From: an uncultured Dorea sp.
GTDB taxonomy: Bacteria; Bacillota; Clostridia; Lachnospirales; Lachnospiraceae
Assembly (NCBI GenBank): GCA_934295165.1
Contig: CAKRAT010000069.1
Coordinates: 1-10,491, forward strand
Length of the DNA stretch: 10,491 nt
Reading direction: 5' to 3'
The notes below the pieces were generated by a model. That model saw only the letters and a list, made by a program, of their open reading frames with translations, did no database searches and was not told the DNA's origin. The first letter of the stretch is position 1. Each line of letters begins with the position of its first letter. Both the position numbers and the translations under genes were made by a program. Shown here piece by piece: positions 1 through 6,904 of the stretch.

Positions 1-24
1 AAATACAGAGGAATGGAGTTGTAA
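1..24 (+). CDS. Possible 3' end of an upstream gene (partial)
   Basis: Frame 1 reads Lys-Tyr-Arg-Gly-Met-Glu-Leu and then TAA at 22-24, four bases before the TnpV start codon. That tight spacing is typical of an operon, so these bases may be the last codons of a gene lying mostly outside the window. Seven residues are too few to name it, and the open frame could be chance. Confidence 0.25.
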   Translation, partial: KYRGMEL

Positions 25-28
25 GAAT

Positions 29-403
29 ATGAAGAAACAGATTTATGATGAAAAGAACGGACTGAGCTATACATTGTATGAAGATTATTATCTGCCGGAT
101 CTGGAAATCAATGAGGAAGAACCTACATATGGGAAATATGGAATAATGCGAAAGCAGTTTCTGAAGGAACACAGGAGTGCCAGGTATCAGTATCTGGTAC
201 TGACCGGGAAACTGACGGAGCATTTGAATCAGGTTGATAAAGAAGTAAGAGAAAAAGTCGAAATGCTGATGGAGCAGATGGATGAGCAGTGGGGCATGAC
301 GGAAGAACTCAAGATGCAGAATCAGATGGAATGGGTGCGGAGGATGAATAATATTAAGAATGTTGCGGAAGAAATGGCGTTATTGGAAATAATTTATGCA
401 TAA
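29..403 (+). CDS. tnpV: TnpV-family transposon-encoded protein
   Basis: A 124-aa soluble, charged protein. It resembles the small TnpV accessory proteins carried by conjugative and mobilisable transposons of Clostridia. The N-terminus has the family style of a short KxIYDEKNGLSYTL opening followed by YYLPDL (residues about 4-25). A conserved-looking core RKQFLKEHR..RYQYLVLTGKL..HL lies at residues 41-66, and the C-terminal half is predicted helical. The biochemical role of TnpV is not known to me; the name records association with transposons. The ATG at 29 is preceded by GGAG at 15-18. The same frame stays open to the window edge, but the family usually starts at this Met-Lys-Lys position. 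The gene is followed by a weak hairpin terminator. It marks the left side of the island as mobile-element DNA. Assignment is from remembered family sequence, not a search. Confidence 0.75.
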   Translation: MKKQIYDEKNGLSYTLYEDYYLPDLEINEEEPTYGKYGIMRKQFLKEHRSARYQYLVLTGKLTEHLNQVDKEVREKVEMLMEQMDEQWGMTEELKMQNQMEWVRRMNNIKNVAEEMALLEIIYA

Positions 404-443
404 AGAACACATATAAAAGAAAATCGAATATGATATGAGAAAT

Positions 444-472
444 GGCGCGTTGATAAAAAAACGTGTCTTTTT
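444..472 (+). terminator. Weak intrinsic terminator after tnpV
   Basis: GGCGCGTT (444-451) can pair with AACGTGTC (460-467) across an 8-base A-rich loop. This gives eight pairs, two of them G-U, followed directly by five Ts (468-472). It lies about 40 bases past the tnpV stop and ahead of the promoter for the next operon, which is where a terminator is expected. The stem is short, so efficiency is doubtful. Confidence 0.45.
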
Positions 473-496
473 CATTTGGGGAAGATAGCTTTTTGT

Positions 497-524
497 TTGA
501 TTTGAGGAAAATGTGTTATATAAT
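497..524 (+). promoter_or_regulatory. Sigma-A-type promoter for the DUF262-ATPase-HNH operon
   Basis: TTGATT (497-502) and a perfect TATAAT (519-524) are separated by 16 bases. The promoter sits about 90 bases before the ATG at 612, in the only sizeable gap upstream of the three-gene operon. No operator-like palindrome is evident between it and the gene. Confidence 0.6.
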
Positions 525-611
525 ATAGTATCAGAAATATGTTGAGAATATGATTGATAGCGGTAAATATAGAAATTAAAAACACAAAAAAGAAAGATCG
601 AGGAAAAAGAA

Positions 612-2267
612 ATGGAAAAGGGCGCATTATTGCAATGCATAGAAGGTTATTGCTGTAAGGAATTGAAAGCGGTAGATTGTAATTTTGAAAAAAGTAATCA
701 ACATGAATTTAACGTAAATAAAGAAATGAAAAAGTTGCTTGGAACAAATAAGAAACATTTTGAAGCTTCGTATTGGCTTTATATAGGTGATTCTGAGCAA
801 ATAAAAGCACAAGATACGTTAAGTTGGTATGATGCAAGAAAAAGTCATCCGACCAGATCAGAATGGAGATTGTATTATGGAGGCAATGAGGTTATAGAGA
901 AGGCAAAAGAGGGAGATTGGCTTTTTTTGCTGAAAATATCAGAAGAATATTTGATACTTTTGATATTAGAAAAAAATTCAGAAGCTTTATTGGGAACAAA
1001 ATATTTGTTAGGAGAGAATAGCAACTCTTATGTAACGGAAAATGAACATATGTATAGAGTTTATAATTTAATAAATGATACAGTGCTAAAAACATTGGAA
1101 AGGGAAGAGGAAGATGATGATGAGCAGGCTTTGGAGGAAGCCCAAAAGTATGATATTGTGGATAATGTTTTAGTACGAAATACAATGTTGCAAATTTCCT
1201 TTAATTCATTGATTTCTGGAATAGAACAGGGCGATTATATAATTCCTGGTTTTCAGCGATTTTATAGATGGAAAGAAGAACAAGTGGAAAATTTAGCAAT
1301 TTCTTTTATAAGAGGAATGCCTATTCCACCCGTGTACTGTTATAGGAATAAAAAACATCAATTGGTAATTTTGGATGGACAACAAAGAATTTTGAGTTTG
1401 TATTTATACTATAAAGGACAATATTTTAAAAGAAAGAGAAATGTATCTGCAGATTTAAGAAGTGTGGAAGAAATAGACAACAGTATTCCCAAAATGCTGG
1501 AAAATTATGAAATGAAAGAAAAACAATATTCCATGAAGATTAGAAATGAAAAAGGAGAAGTGAATACTGTTGATATAACCTATCAAAATTTATCTAAAGA
1601 AGTAAAACGTCAGATAGATTATTTTACATTGACTATTATTAGTATTGATATTGACAAGGATGAATATAGAGATGCAATGTTGCATAAGATTTTTGCGAAT
1701 TTAAATACAGGAGGAACTCCATTGTCAGATCAAGAGCTTCGTAACGGAATATATTATAATAAGTTTTATATTATGCTTTTCAAGCTGAATAAAGAAAATT
1801 TGAAATGGAGAATGCTTTATGGAGGAAGTTCTAATTCAAAAGAAAATAAAAAGAGTAAAGATGTGGAGTTGCTTTTGCGAATGTGTGCTTTTTTGAATTA
1901 TACAAGGGTAAGCAATGGTGTTGTGAGCGTGAAAAACTATAAAGGTAACATGAGCCAATTTTTGGACGAGTTTTCAAAAGAAACAGAAAAATTTTCTGAT
2001 GAACAAATACAAAAATATAAAAATCTTTTGGAATTATTTTTTGAATATATGGAGGATGCTAGTGGAAATAACAAATATTCGGGGTTGGTTTCTTTTTTTG
2101 TAATATGGTGTATATTAGAAAAGCAATGTAAAATTACAACGGAAGATTTTAAAAGAATTACCGAAAATGAAAAATATAAAAATACCATTATAAATCATGC
2201 ATCAGGTAGAAGTAATATAGAAAAGAGATTTGAATATGTCTACAAAGAACTTTCGAAAATTGATTAA
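612..2267 (+). CDS. DUF262 (GmrS/ParB-like) protein with a distinct N-terminal domain
   Basis: A 551-aa protein. Residues about 205-420 carry the DUF262 hallmarks: QRFYRW (215-220), the DGQQR motif (255-259) and LNTGGTPLSDQELRNG (364-379). DUF262 domains occur in the GmrSD type IV restriction enzymes and in SspE and BrxU, where they are linked to NTP hydrolysis and DNA cleavage. Residues about 40-150 form a separate domain containing SHPTRSEWRLYY (78-89) and a hydrophobic strand-rich stretch. It reminds me of pseudobarrel domains in EcoRII-related proteins and may bind DNA, but that is inference. An acidic linker (163-177) joins the two parts. I see no DUF1524 HNH domain at the C-terminus, which ends RSNIEKRFEYVYKEL, so it is a stand-alone GmrS-like form. 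GAGGA (600-604) lies seven bases before the ATG. The coding sequence is markedly AT-rich. The next gene starts inside its 3' end, implying translational coupling. Confidence 0.85.
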   Translation: MEKGALLQCIEGYCCKELKAVDCNFEKSNQHEFNVNKEMKKLLGTNKKHFEASYWLYIGDSEQIKAQDTLSWYDARKSHPTRSEWRLYYGGNEVIEKAKEGDWLFLLKISEEYLILLILEKNSEALLGTKYLLGENSNSYVTENEHMYRVYNLINDTVLKTLEREEEDDDEQALEEAQKYDIVDNVLVRNTMLQISFNSLISGIEQGDYIIPGFQRFYRWKEEQVENLAISFIRGMPIPPVYCYRNKKHQLVILDGQQRILSLYLYYKGQYFKRKRNVSADLRSVEEIDNSIPKMLENYEMKEKQYSMKIRNEKGEVNTVDITYQNLSKEVKRQIDYFTLTIISIDIDKDEYRDAMLHKIFANLNTGGTPLSDQELRNGIYYNKFYIMLFKLNKENLKWRMLYGGSSNSKENKKSKDVELLLRMCAFLNYTRVSNGVVSVKNYKGNMSQFLDEFSKETEKFSDEQIQKYKNLLELFFEYMEDASGNNKYSGLVSFFVIWCILEKQCKITTEDFKRITENEKYKNTIINHASGRSNIEKRFEYVYKELSKID

Positions 2268-3252
2268 AGGAACTGTTGAATATGTTTTAAAGAATTTAGA
2301 GAATAATTATATTTTAATTGGAGAAAACACATCTGGAAAATCTGAATTATTATTTAGTATTATGAGGAGAATGATTGAGAATAGTAAGATAGATCAGATT
2401 TATTTTATTGATTCTGTAAATAGATCATTTCACTTAGATGCTATTAGTAGTTTTCAAAAAGAAAAGAAAGAATATGATTATAGAGAAATATGTGCAATGA
2501 GATTGGAAGAACGTACATTTAATAAAATGGATTCGTTTGGCCCTGCGAGAATAGAATCAATATACTGGATGTATGAAGATAAATTGAAAGCTTTAGTAGA
2601 GGACTTTTTTGGATTACAGATAGATATTAAGATTAGTGAACAAGAAAATACTCCTATTAATATCCCTGCAAGACTTGAAATCATAAAAGGTGATTATGTA
2701 TTTACGGAAGATCATGAAAATTTGAATATGCCAAATGGGATGCAAGCTGTATTCAGAATTTTTTTAGAGCTACTTTTTTTGAAAGATAATGTGAATAAAA
2801 TTACTGATACAGATGAAAAAAATATTGTTTGCATAGAAGAATTAGATTTATATTTATCGGAAAAATATTCAGCAGAGATTTTTAATTTTATTAGAAAAGC
2901 TTTCCCCAATTTTGTGTTTATTGTTTCTACTCATTCTAGGGCATTAACTGTAACTGCAAAAGAAACCAATGTTATTGCAATTAAAGGGACGGAAAAATGG
3001 ATTGTGAATAGTGGCGAAAATTACGAGTTAGATGTTGAAGAACTATTTGCAGATATTTTCTATACAGAAGAAACTTTGATGCATACAAATGATGACAGAA
3101 TAGATAGAAAATTGAGGGTATTATTAAATAATAAAATTACTGGAGACTGGTGTGAAATGGATAGTAAAATGTTCAAGGAGATAAATACGGAGGAATTGAA
3201 ACCACATCAGGTGTTTTTGAGAGAAGAAATAGAGAGGTGGGATTGTGAGTAA
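2236..3252 (+). CDS. P-loop ATPase, ABC/AAA_15-21-like (PtuA-like partner)
   Basis: A 338-aa protein from the ATG at 2236. A TTG two codons earlier is possible, but the ATG has GAGA at a better distance. Numbered from the ATG, Walker A is GENTSGKS (29-36), Walker B is IVCIEELD (197-204) and the switch histidine is in STHSR (His233). A poor signature-like segment, NMPNGMQAVF, starts near residue 164. Short spacing with no transmembrane segment fits the cytosolic OLD/RecF/SMC-like ATPases used in defence systems, where ATP binding or hydrolysis typically controls a partner nuclease. The gene overlaps the end of the DUF262 gene by 32 bases, and the HNH gene overlaps its own stop. The three products are therefore probably made in fixed proportion and may form a complex. 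The ATPase + HNH arrangement recalls Septu PtuA/PtuB. Whether it is truly PtuA-related needs an alignment. Confidence 0.8.
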   Translation: MSTKNFRKLIKGTVEYVLKNLENNYILIGENTSGKSELLFSIMRRMIENSKIDQIYFIDSVNRSFHLDAISSFQKEKKEYDYREICAMRLEERTFNKMDSFGPARIESIYWMYEDKLKALVEDFFGLQIDIKISEQENTPINIPARLEIIKGDYVFTEDHENLNMPNGMQAVFRIFLELLFLKDNVNKITDTDEKNIVCIEELDLYLSEKYSAEIFNFIRKAFPNFVFIVSTHSRALTVTAKETNVIAIKGTEKWIVNSGENYELDVEELFADIFYTEETLMHTNDDRIDRKLRVLLNNKITGDWCEMDSKMFKEINTEELKPHQVFLREEIERWDCE

Positions 3253-4024
3253 TGATTTTTTTCTTGTAGATATTCCTGAATTTATTCCAGAGTATGATGA
3301 AAAAAGGCAATATGGGTATAGTGATACACAATTAAAAAAACAATTAATCCAATTACTTTGTAATACTTCTGAAGGATATTGTATGTATTGTTATAATTCG
3401 GTAAAAATTAATGGCAATATATATGCGGACTTAGAACATGGGATAGAAAAAAGTATTGATAATGAGATATTTGAAGATTGTATTCCGAATATAAGTATTT
3501 CATGCTCAAAATGCAATCAAAAATATAAGAGATTGGGTGAAAAGAAAAGAATATCATATATGAAGGAACAGAAAAAAGAGATTATAGGATGTCGAAATAT
3601 TGATTGTAAACAATTATGTGATCAGATGGTAGAGTTGCGGAAGAAATATGTTGATAATGGTAAAATACTGATTTATCCATTTGGTAATTGTATTATTGAT
3701 AAAAACAAATTAGAAATACAATATGATTTATTGAATGCTAAGTATATACCAAGTGAAAAATATGATTATACAAAACATGAAAGAGAAGTAATTGAAAATC
3801 ACATAAAATTGTTTCGCCTAAATAGTCCGGAGAGGCGTAATAGAGAGGTTCCTTTATATTGTAAGAATGTGATTAATCAAAAAAGTCTTTTATTGGATAT
3901 AAGATACAATAATTATATTGTTGATTTGTTTAGAAAAAAATTGGAAAAATTAAATAGTATATCAAAAGCTGTTGAAATATGCAAAATTGTATATTTTATG
4001 AGTTTTATAAAAATGGCAACATAG
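3245..4024 (+). CDS. HNH endonuclease (PtuB-like)
   Basis: A 259-aa protein starting with GTG at 3245, eight bases inside the ATPase gene and behind a GAGAGGTGG ribosome site. The N-terminal half holds an HNH/zinc pattern: CMYC (46-49), DLEHGIEK with His65, PNISISCSKCNQKYK with Asn83, C87xxC90 and Asn91. This matches the layout YC.YC...EH..PK...N....C..CN..K seen in HNH nucleases such as the PtuB group. The usual proline after His is replaced by Ile, giving HGIEK. A further cysteine cluster (C116, C121, C125) follows. The C-terminal half (about 130-259) is unassigned, with a tail of Leu/Lys-rich helices. It is presumably the DNA-cutting effector of the operon, controlled by the ATPase. That role is inferred from context, while the HNH call is from residues seen. 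Confidence 0.78.
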   Translation: MSNDFFLVDIPEFIPEYDEKRQYGYSDTQLKKQLIQLLCNTSEGYCMYCYNSVKINGNIYADLEHGIEKSIDNEIFEDCIPNISISCSKCNQKYKRLGEKKRISYMKEQKKEIIGCRNIDCKQLCDQMVELRKKYVDNGKILIYPFGNCIIDKNKLEIQYDLLNAKYIPSEKYDYTKHEREVIENHIKLFRLNSPERRNREVPLYCKNVINQKSLLLDIRYNNYIVDLFRKKLEKLNSISKAVEICKIVYFMSFIKMAT

Positions 4025-4027
4025 ATT

Positions 4028-4067
4028 AAAGCAAGCGAAAGTATGTTCGTACTTTTGCTTGCTTTTT
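4028..4067 (+). terminator. Strong intrinsic terminator after the HNH gene
   Basis: A 16-bp stem (4028-4043 with 4050-4065, one G-U pair) closes a six-base loop, TGTTCG, and runs into a T tract (through 4067). It begins four bases past the HNH stop codon. The left arm is A-rich, so it could also work on the opposite strand, but no opposing gene is present. The -35 box of the next promoter lies within its right arm. Confidence 0.85.
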
Positions 4068-4087
4068 AATTAGTAATAGAGTATAAT
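4059..4087 (+). promoter_or_regulatory. Promoter of the restriction-modification operon
   Basis: TTGCTT (4059-4064) and a perfect TATAAT (4082-4087) have the ideal 17-base spacing. Transcription should start near 4094, about 40 bases before the methyltransferase ATG. The -35 element is embedded in the terminator stem of the preceding operon, so the two cassettes are packed end to end. Confidence 0.65.
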
Positions 4088-4088
4088 A

Positions 4089-4118
4089 TGGGAAAAAACA
4101 GGTACAAATATATTCCCA
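4089..4118 (+). promoter_or_regulatory. Candidate operator: inverted repeat and CCAGG in the methyltransferase leader
   Basis: TGGGAA (4089-4094) and TTCCCA (4113-4118) form a 6-bp inverted repeat spanning the expected transcription start. The right half overlaps CCAGG (4116-4120), a site of the EcoRII class, and the AGGAG ribosome site (4118-4122). The methyltransferase carries an RHH-like N-terminus, so self-repression at this spot is plausible. A 6-bp repeat this far apart could be chance. Confidence 0.3.
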
Positions 4119-4131
4119 GGAGTGACAAAAC

Positions 4132-5280
4132 ATGAGACAGATACATATAAGAGTAGATGATGAGTTATATAATGAGCTGAATTCATATTCGACCAAAAAT
4201 GAGTTGAGTATGCAAGACTGTGTCAGAGAAGCAGTAGCATATTATATGAGTGATGTGAAAAAGAAGAAGAATACGGGAAAAGAGAAAAAATTTACATTTA
4301 TTGATCTTTTTGCCGGAATTGGTGGTATGCGTATTGCATTTGACCGGGCCGGCGGTCAATGTGTTTATTCAAGTGAATGGAACAAATACAGTCAGCAGAC
4401 CTATTTTGCAAATTTTGGAGAACAGCCGGAAGGGGATATTACAAAAGTTAATGCTGCAGATATTCCGGATCATGACATTCTGGTTGCCGGATTTCCGTGT
4501 CAGCCTTTTTCAATAGCCGGGGTATCAAAGAAAAACAGTATGGGAAGAGCTACTGGATTTGAGGATAAAACACAGGGCACATTGTTTTTTGATGTCTGCA
4601 GGATATTGAAAGAAAAAAGACCAAAAGCATTTATGCTTGAAAATGTTAAAAATTTATGCAGCCATGATAAAGGAAGAACTTTTCAGGTAATCAGAGAGTC
4701 ACTGGAAGAGTTGGACTATGAAATTTTCTATAAAGTTCTGGATGGACAGAATTATGTTCCTCAGCACAGAGAGAGAATATTAATTGTAGGATTTGACAGA
4801 GAACGATATGGAGATAAGATTGATTTTGAGTTTAATCTTACACCACGTGTTCCAAAACCTGTTATGAGAGATATTCTTGATGAAGAAGTTGCAGATAAAT
4901 ACACATTGTCTGATAAATTGTGGACATATCTGCAGAATTACGCAGCAAAGCATCGAGCAGCCGGTAATGGATTTGGATACGGAATAGCTCCTTTGGATGG
5001 GGTGTCCCGGACATTGAGTGCCAGGTATTACAAAGATGGATCGGAAGTGCTTATTGCACAGGAAGGAAAGAATCCGAGAAGGTTGACTCCAAGAGAATGT
5101 GCAAGATTGCAGGGATTCCCGGATACATTTAAGATTCCTGTTTCGGATACACAGGCATATAAGCAATTTGGAAATTCTGTAGTCGTTCCATTAATGGGAG
5201 AAGTTGCAAAGCTAATAGTTAACAACATTGAAACAATGGATAATGAGAAAGAACAGGACATACAGAGGAAGGTGATTTAA
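4132..5280 (+). CDS. Dcm/M.EcoRII-type DNA (cytosine-5) methyltransferase with RHH-like N-terminus
   Basis: A 382-aa m5C methyltransferase that transfers a methyl group from S-adenosylmethionine to cytosine C5 in its target. Motifs in order: I DLFAGIGGMR (58-67), IV GFPCQPFS with catalytic Cys123, VI ENV (170-172), VIII QHRER (211-215), a TRD-region end at RTLSARYYKDGSE (293-305), and X KQFGNSVVVP (344-353). Residues about 1-45 (RQIHIRVDDELYNEL...SMQDCVREAVAYYM) look like a ribbon-helix-helix DNA-binding fold, joined by a lysine-rich linker (43-53). R-M methyltransferases often carry an N-terminal DNA-binding domain for autoregulation, usually HTH. AGGAG at 4118-4122 sets the start. The partner endonuclease is EcoRII-like, so CCWGG or a close relative is the probable target, with the inner cytosine methylated. 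All catalytic motifs are intact. Confidence 0.95.
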   Translation: MRQIHIRVDDELYNELNSYSTKNELSMQDCVREAVAYYMSDVKKKKNTGKEKKFTFIDLFAGIGGMRIAFDRAGGQCVYSSEWNKYSQQTYFANFGEQPEGDITKVNAADIPDHDILVAGFPCQPFSIAGVSKKNSMGRATGFEDKTQGTLFFDVCRILKEKRPKAFMLENVKNLCSHDKGRTFQVIRESLEELDYEIFYKVLDGQNYVPQHRERILIVGFDRERYGDKIDFEFNLTPRVPKPVMRDILDEEVADKYTLSDKLWTYLQNYAAKHRAAGNGFGYGIAPLDGVSRTLSARYYKDGSEVLIAQEGKNPRRLTPRECARLQGFPDTFKIPVSDTQAYKQFGNSVVVPLMGEVAKLIVNNIETMDNEKEQDIQRKVI

Positions 5281-6453
5281 ATGTCAGCAGGCTATGCAGA
5301 AATTGCGATAACATCGGTGTTAAACAGTGAAAAAAGTTTTTGCAAATTTCTTTCGGCAAATGATACAGGTGCGACTGGTGCTCATCAGTCAGGAATCCTG
5401 ATTTCAAAAACTGCGATGGAAATGTTGTTCTCCAGAGAACAGCTTGAACTGGACGGAATACCTAAAAGGACTGTAAAAATAAAATGGCAGAATGATTTTG
5501 AAACGGAGAGCTGTTTTACTTATTATGCAAGTAAAAATGAGCTTAGAATAACAAGATTTGGACGAGGATTTCCGTTCCTGCATATAAATCAGACCGGTTC
5601 GCTGTTTGTTTTTACAAAACAGGCAGAAGAAAACTACAGTGGATATTTTTTAGATACAGAAGAGGAAATTGAGGAATTTCTTAATGCGTTTGGCATCAGT
5701 CCGACAGAAACAAACAGTTTGATAAATGTTGAAAATGTCCGGGCAGAAACACAGGAACAAATAGCAATTCAGGAATTTATAGCAAATCTTGAGGTGGATT
5801 TTCCAACGTCAGAAGAAATGTCAGCTACTGCAAGATATATACAGGACAGAGCTTATGATCATATTGAATATATACAGACAAATCCGGACAGGAAAATAAT
5901 TGACTGGACTAATATGGAGTATACGCTGTTTCGTGCTCTGGAGTATGCAAGATATGGAGACGTTATAACTAAGGGATTTTCAGATGTGGATGAATTTGTA
6001 AAAGTTGCAAATATGGTCTTGAACAGAAGAAAGAGCAGAGCAGGAAAAAGTCTTGAACATCATCTTGCTGCGATATTTGATGGAAATGCCATTCAGTATT
6101 CAGCTCAGGCGGTGACAGAAGGAAACAAGAAACCAGATTTTATATTTCCTTCAGGAGAGGCATACCATAACAGCAGTTTTGATATTCAGAAACTGGTAAC
6201 GCTTGCAGCTAAAACTACATGTAAAGATCGTTGGAGACAGGTCTTGAATGAGGCGAACAGATTAAAAGATTCACCCAAATATCTTTGTACGTTACAACAG
6301 GGAATCTCAGGAGCACAGATGGATGAGATGCAGGCTGAAAATGTAGTATTAGTAGTTCCGGAACCATATATTGTATCTTATCCGAAAGACAGACGGGACA
6401 GAATCTGGACAATTGCACGTTTTGTGAAGTATATACAGGAAATCGAGGGATAA
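5281..6453 (+). CDS. EcoRII-family type IIE restriction endonuclease
   Basis: A 390-aa enzyme, close to the roughly 400 aa of EcoRII. Residues about 1-145 match the EcoRII N-terminal B3-like effector domain, including KFLSANDTGATGAHQSGI (22-39) and ELRITRFGRG (87-96). The C-terminal half is the PD-(D/E)xK-type catalytic domain: AGKSLEHHL (254-262), NKKPDF with Asp286 (282-287), and AAKTTCKDRWRQ with Lys311 and Arg317 (309-320). Type IIE enzymes need a second copy of the site bound at the effector domain to relieve autoinhibition of cleavage. The expected site is CCWGG, cut before the first C as in EcoRII, by inference only. The ATG abuts the methyltransferase TAA with no gap, and AGAGGAAGG lies just upstream, so methyltransferase and nuclease are co-translated in that order. 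The gene appears intact. Confidence 0.93.
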   Translation: MSAGYAEIAITSVLNSEKSFCKFLSANDTGATGAHQSGILISKTAMEMLFSREQLELDGIPKRTVKIKWQNDFETESCFTYYASKNELRITRFGRGFPFLHINQTGSLFVFTKQAEENYSGYFLDTEEEIEEFLNAFGISPTETNSLINVENVRAETQEQIAIQEFIANLEVDFPTSEEMSATARYIQDRAYDHIEYIQTNPDRKIIDWTNMEYTLFRALEYARYGDVITKGFSDVDEFVKVANMVLNRRKSRAGKSLEHHLAAIFDGNAIQYSAQAVTEGNKKPDFIFPSGEAYHNSSFDIQKLVTLAAKTTCKDRWRQVLNEANRLKDSPKYLCTLQQGISGAQMDEMQAENVVLVVPEPYIVSYPKDRRDRIWTIARFVKYIQEIEG

Positions 6454-6454
6454 T

Positions 6455-6904
6455 ATGGACATCAAGAGTCCGGAAGAACGTAGCAAAAATATGGCAGCGA
6501 TACATTCCAAGAATACGAAGCCGGAAATATATCTGAGAAAATTATTGTTTGCCAGAGGTTACAGATATGGCGTGAATTCAAAAAGTGTGCCGGGACATCC
6601 GGATATATATATGAAAAAATATAACACGGCAGTTTTTGTACATGGATGTTTTTGGCACAGGCATGAGGGATGCAAATATGCTTACATGCCAAAATCAAGG
6701 GTGGAATTCTGGCTGAAGAAATTTGAGGCAAATGTAAAAAGGGATGAACTTGTTCGAAAAGAATTGGCAAGCAAAAAAATAAAAGTATTAATTGTATGGG
6801 AATGTACAATAAAGCGAATGAAAAAGGATAAAAAAACAGAAGAAGAAGTAATATCTTTAATAGAAAAATTCTTGCTTTCTTCTGAGTTTGAACTGGAAAT
6901 ATAA
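6455..6904 (+). CDS. vsr: Very short patch repair (Vsr) endonuclease
   Basis: A 149-aa protein, normal for the family. Vsr nicks DNA beside T:G mismatches that arise when 5-methylcytosine deaminates, starting repair back to C:G. Visible residues equal the known E. coli set, shifted by about one: Asp50 in PGHPDIY, His63 in FVHGCFWH, His68, and the zinc ligands Cys65, His70, Cys73 and Cys117 (VWEC). The family motif FW..KF..N..RD lies at 85-97. The ATG is one base past the endonuclease stop, with GAGG at 6445-6448. Its place as third gene behind an m5C methyltransferase of the CCWGG class matches its function in limiting mutation at methylated sites. It is closed by a long hairpin just past the stop. 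Confidence 0.96.
   Translation: MDIKSPEERSKNMAAIHSKNTKPEIYLRKLLFARGYRYGVNSKSVPGHPDIYMKKYNTAVFVHGCFWHRHEGCKYAYMPKSRVEFWLKKFEANVKRDELVRKELASKKIKVLIVWECTIKRMKKDKKTEEEVISLIEKFLLSSEFELEI

Noticed and set aside
403..611. Retron non-coding RNA feeding a Septu-like ATPase/HNH pair
   Set aside because: PtuAB homologues occur in some retrons, but there is no reverse transcriptase in the window and no long inverted repeat typical of msr-msd in this gap.
436..637. Imperfect direct repeat around GAAATGG...GGCGC (near 438 and 609)
   Set aside because: Only short, gapped matches in purine-rich sequence; a chance similarity is likely.
380..640. Open frame on the - strand across the tnpV-DUF262 gap (86 codons)
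   Set aside because: It covers the terminator and promoter, is Phe/Tyr/Ile-rich from AT-rich antisense DNA, and has no ribosome site or recognisable motif.
4780..5166. 128-codon open frame on the - strand
   Set aside because: It lies wholly antisense to methyltransferase motifs VIII-X, whose + strand reading is unmistakable.
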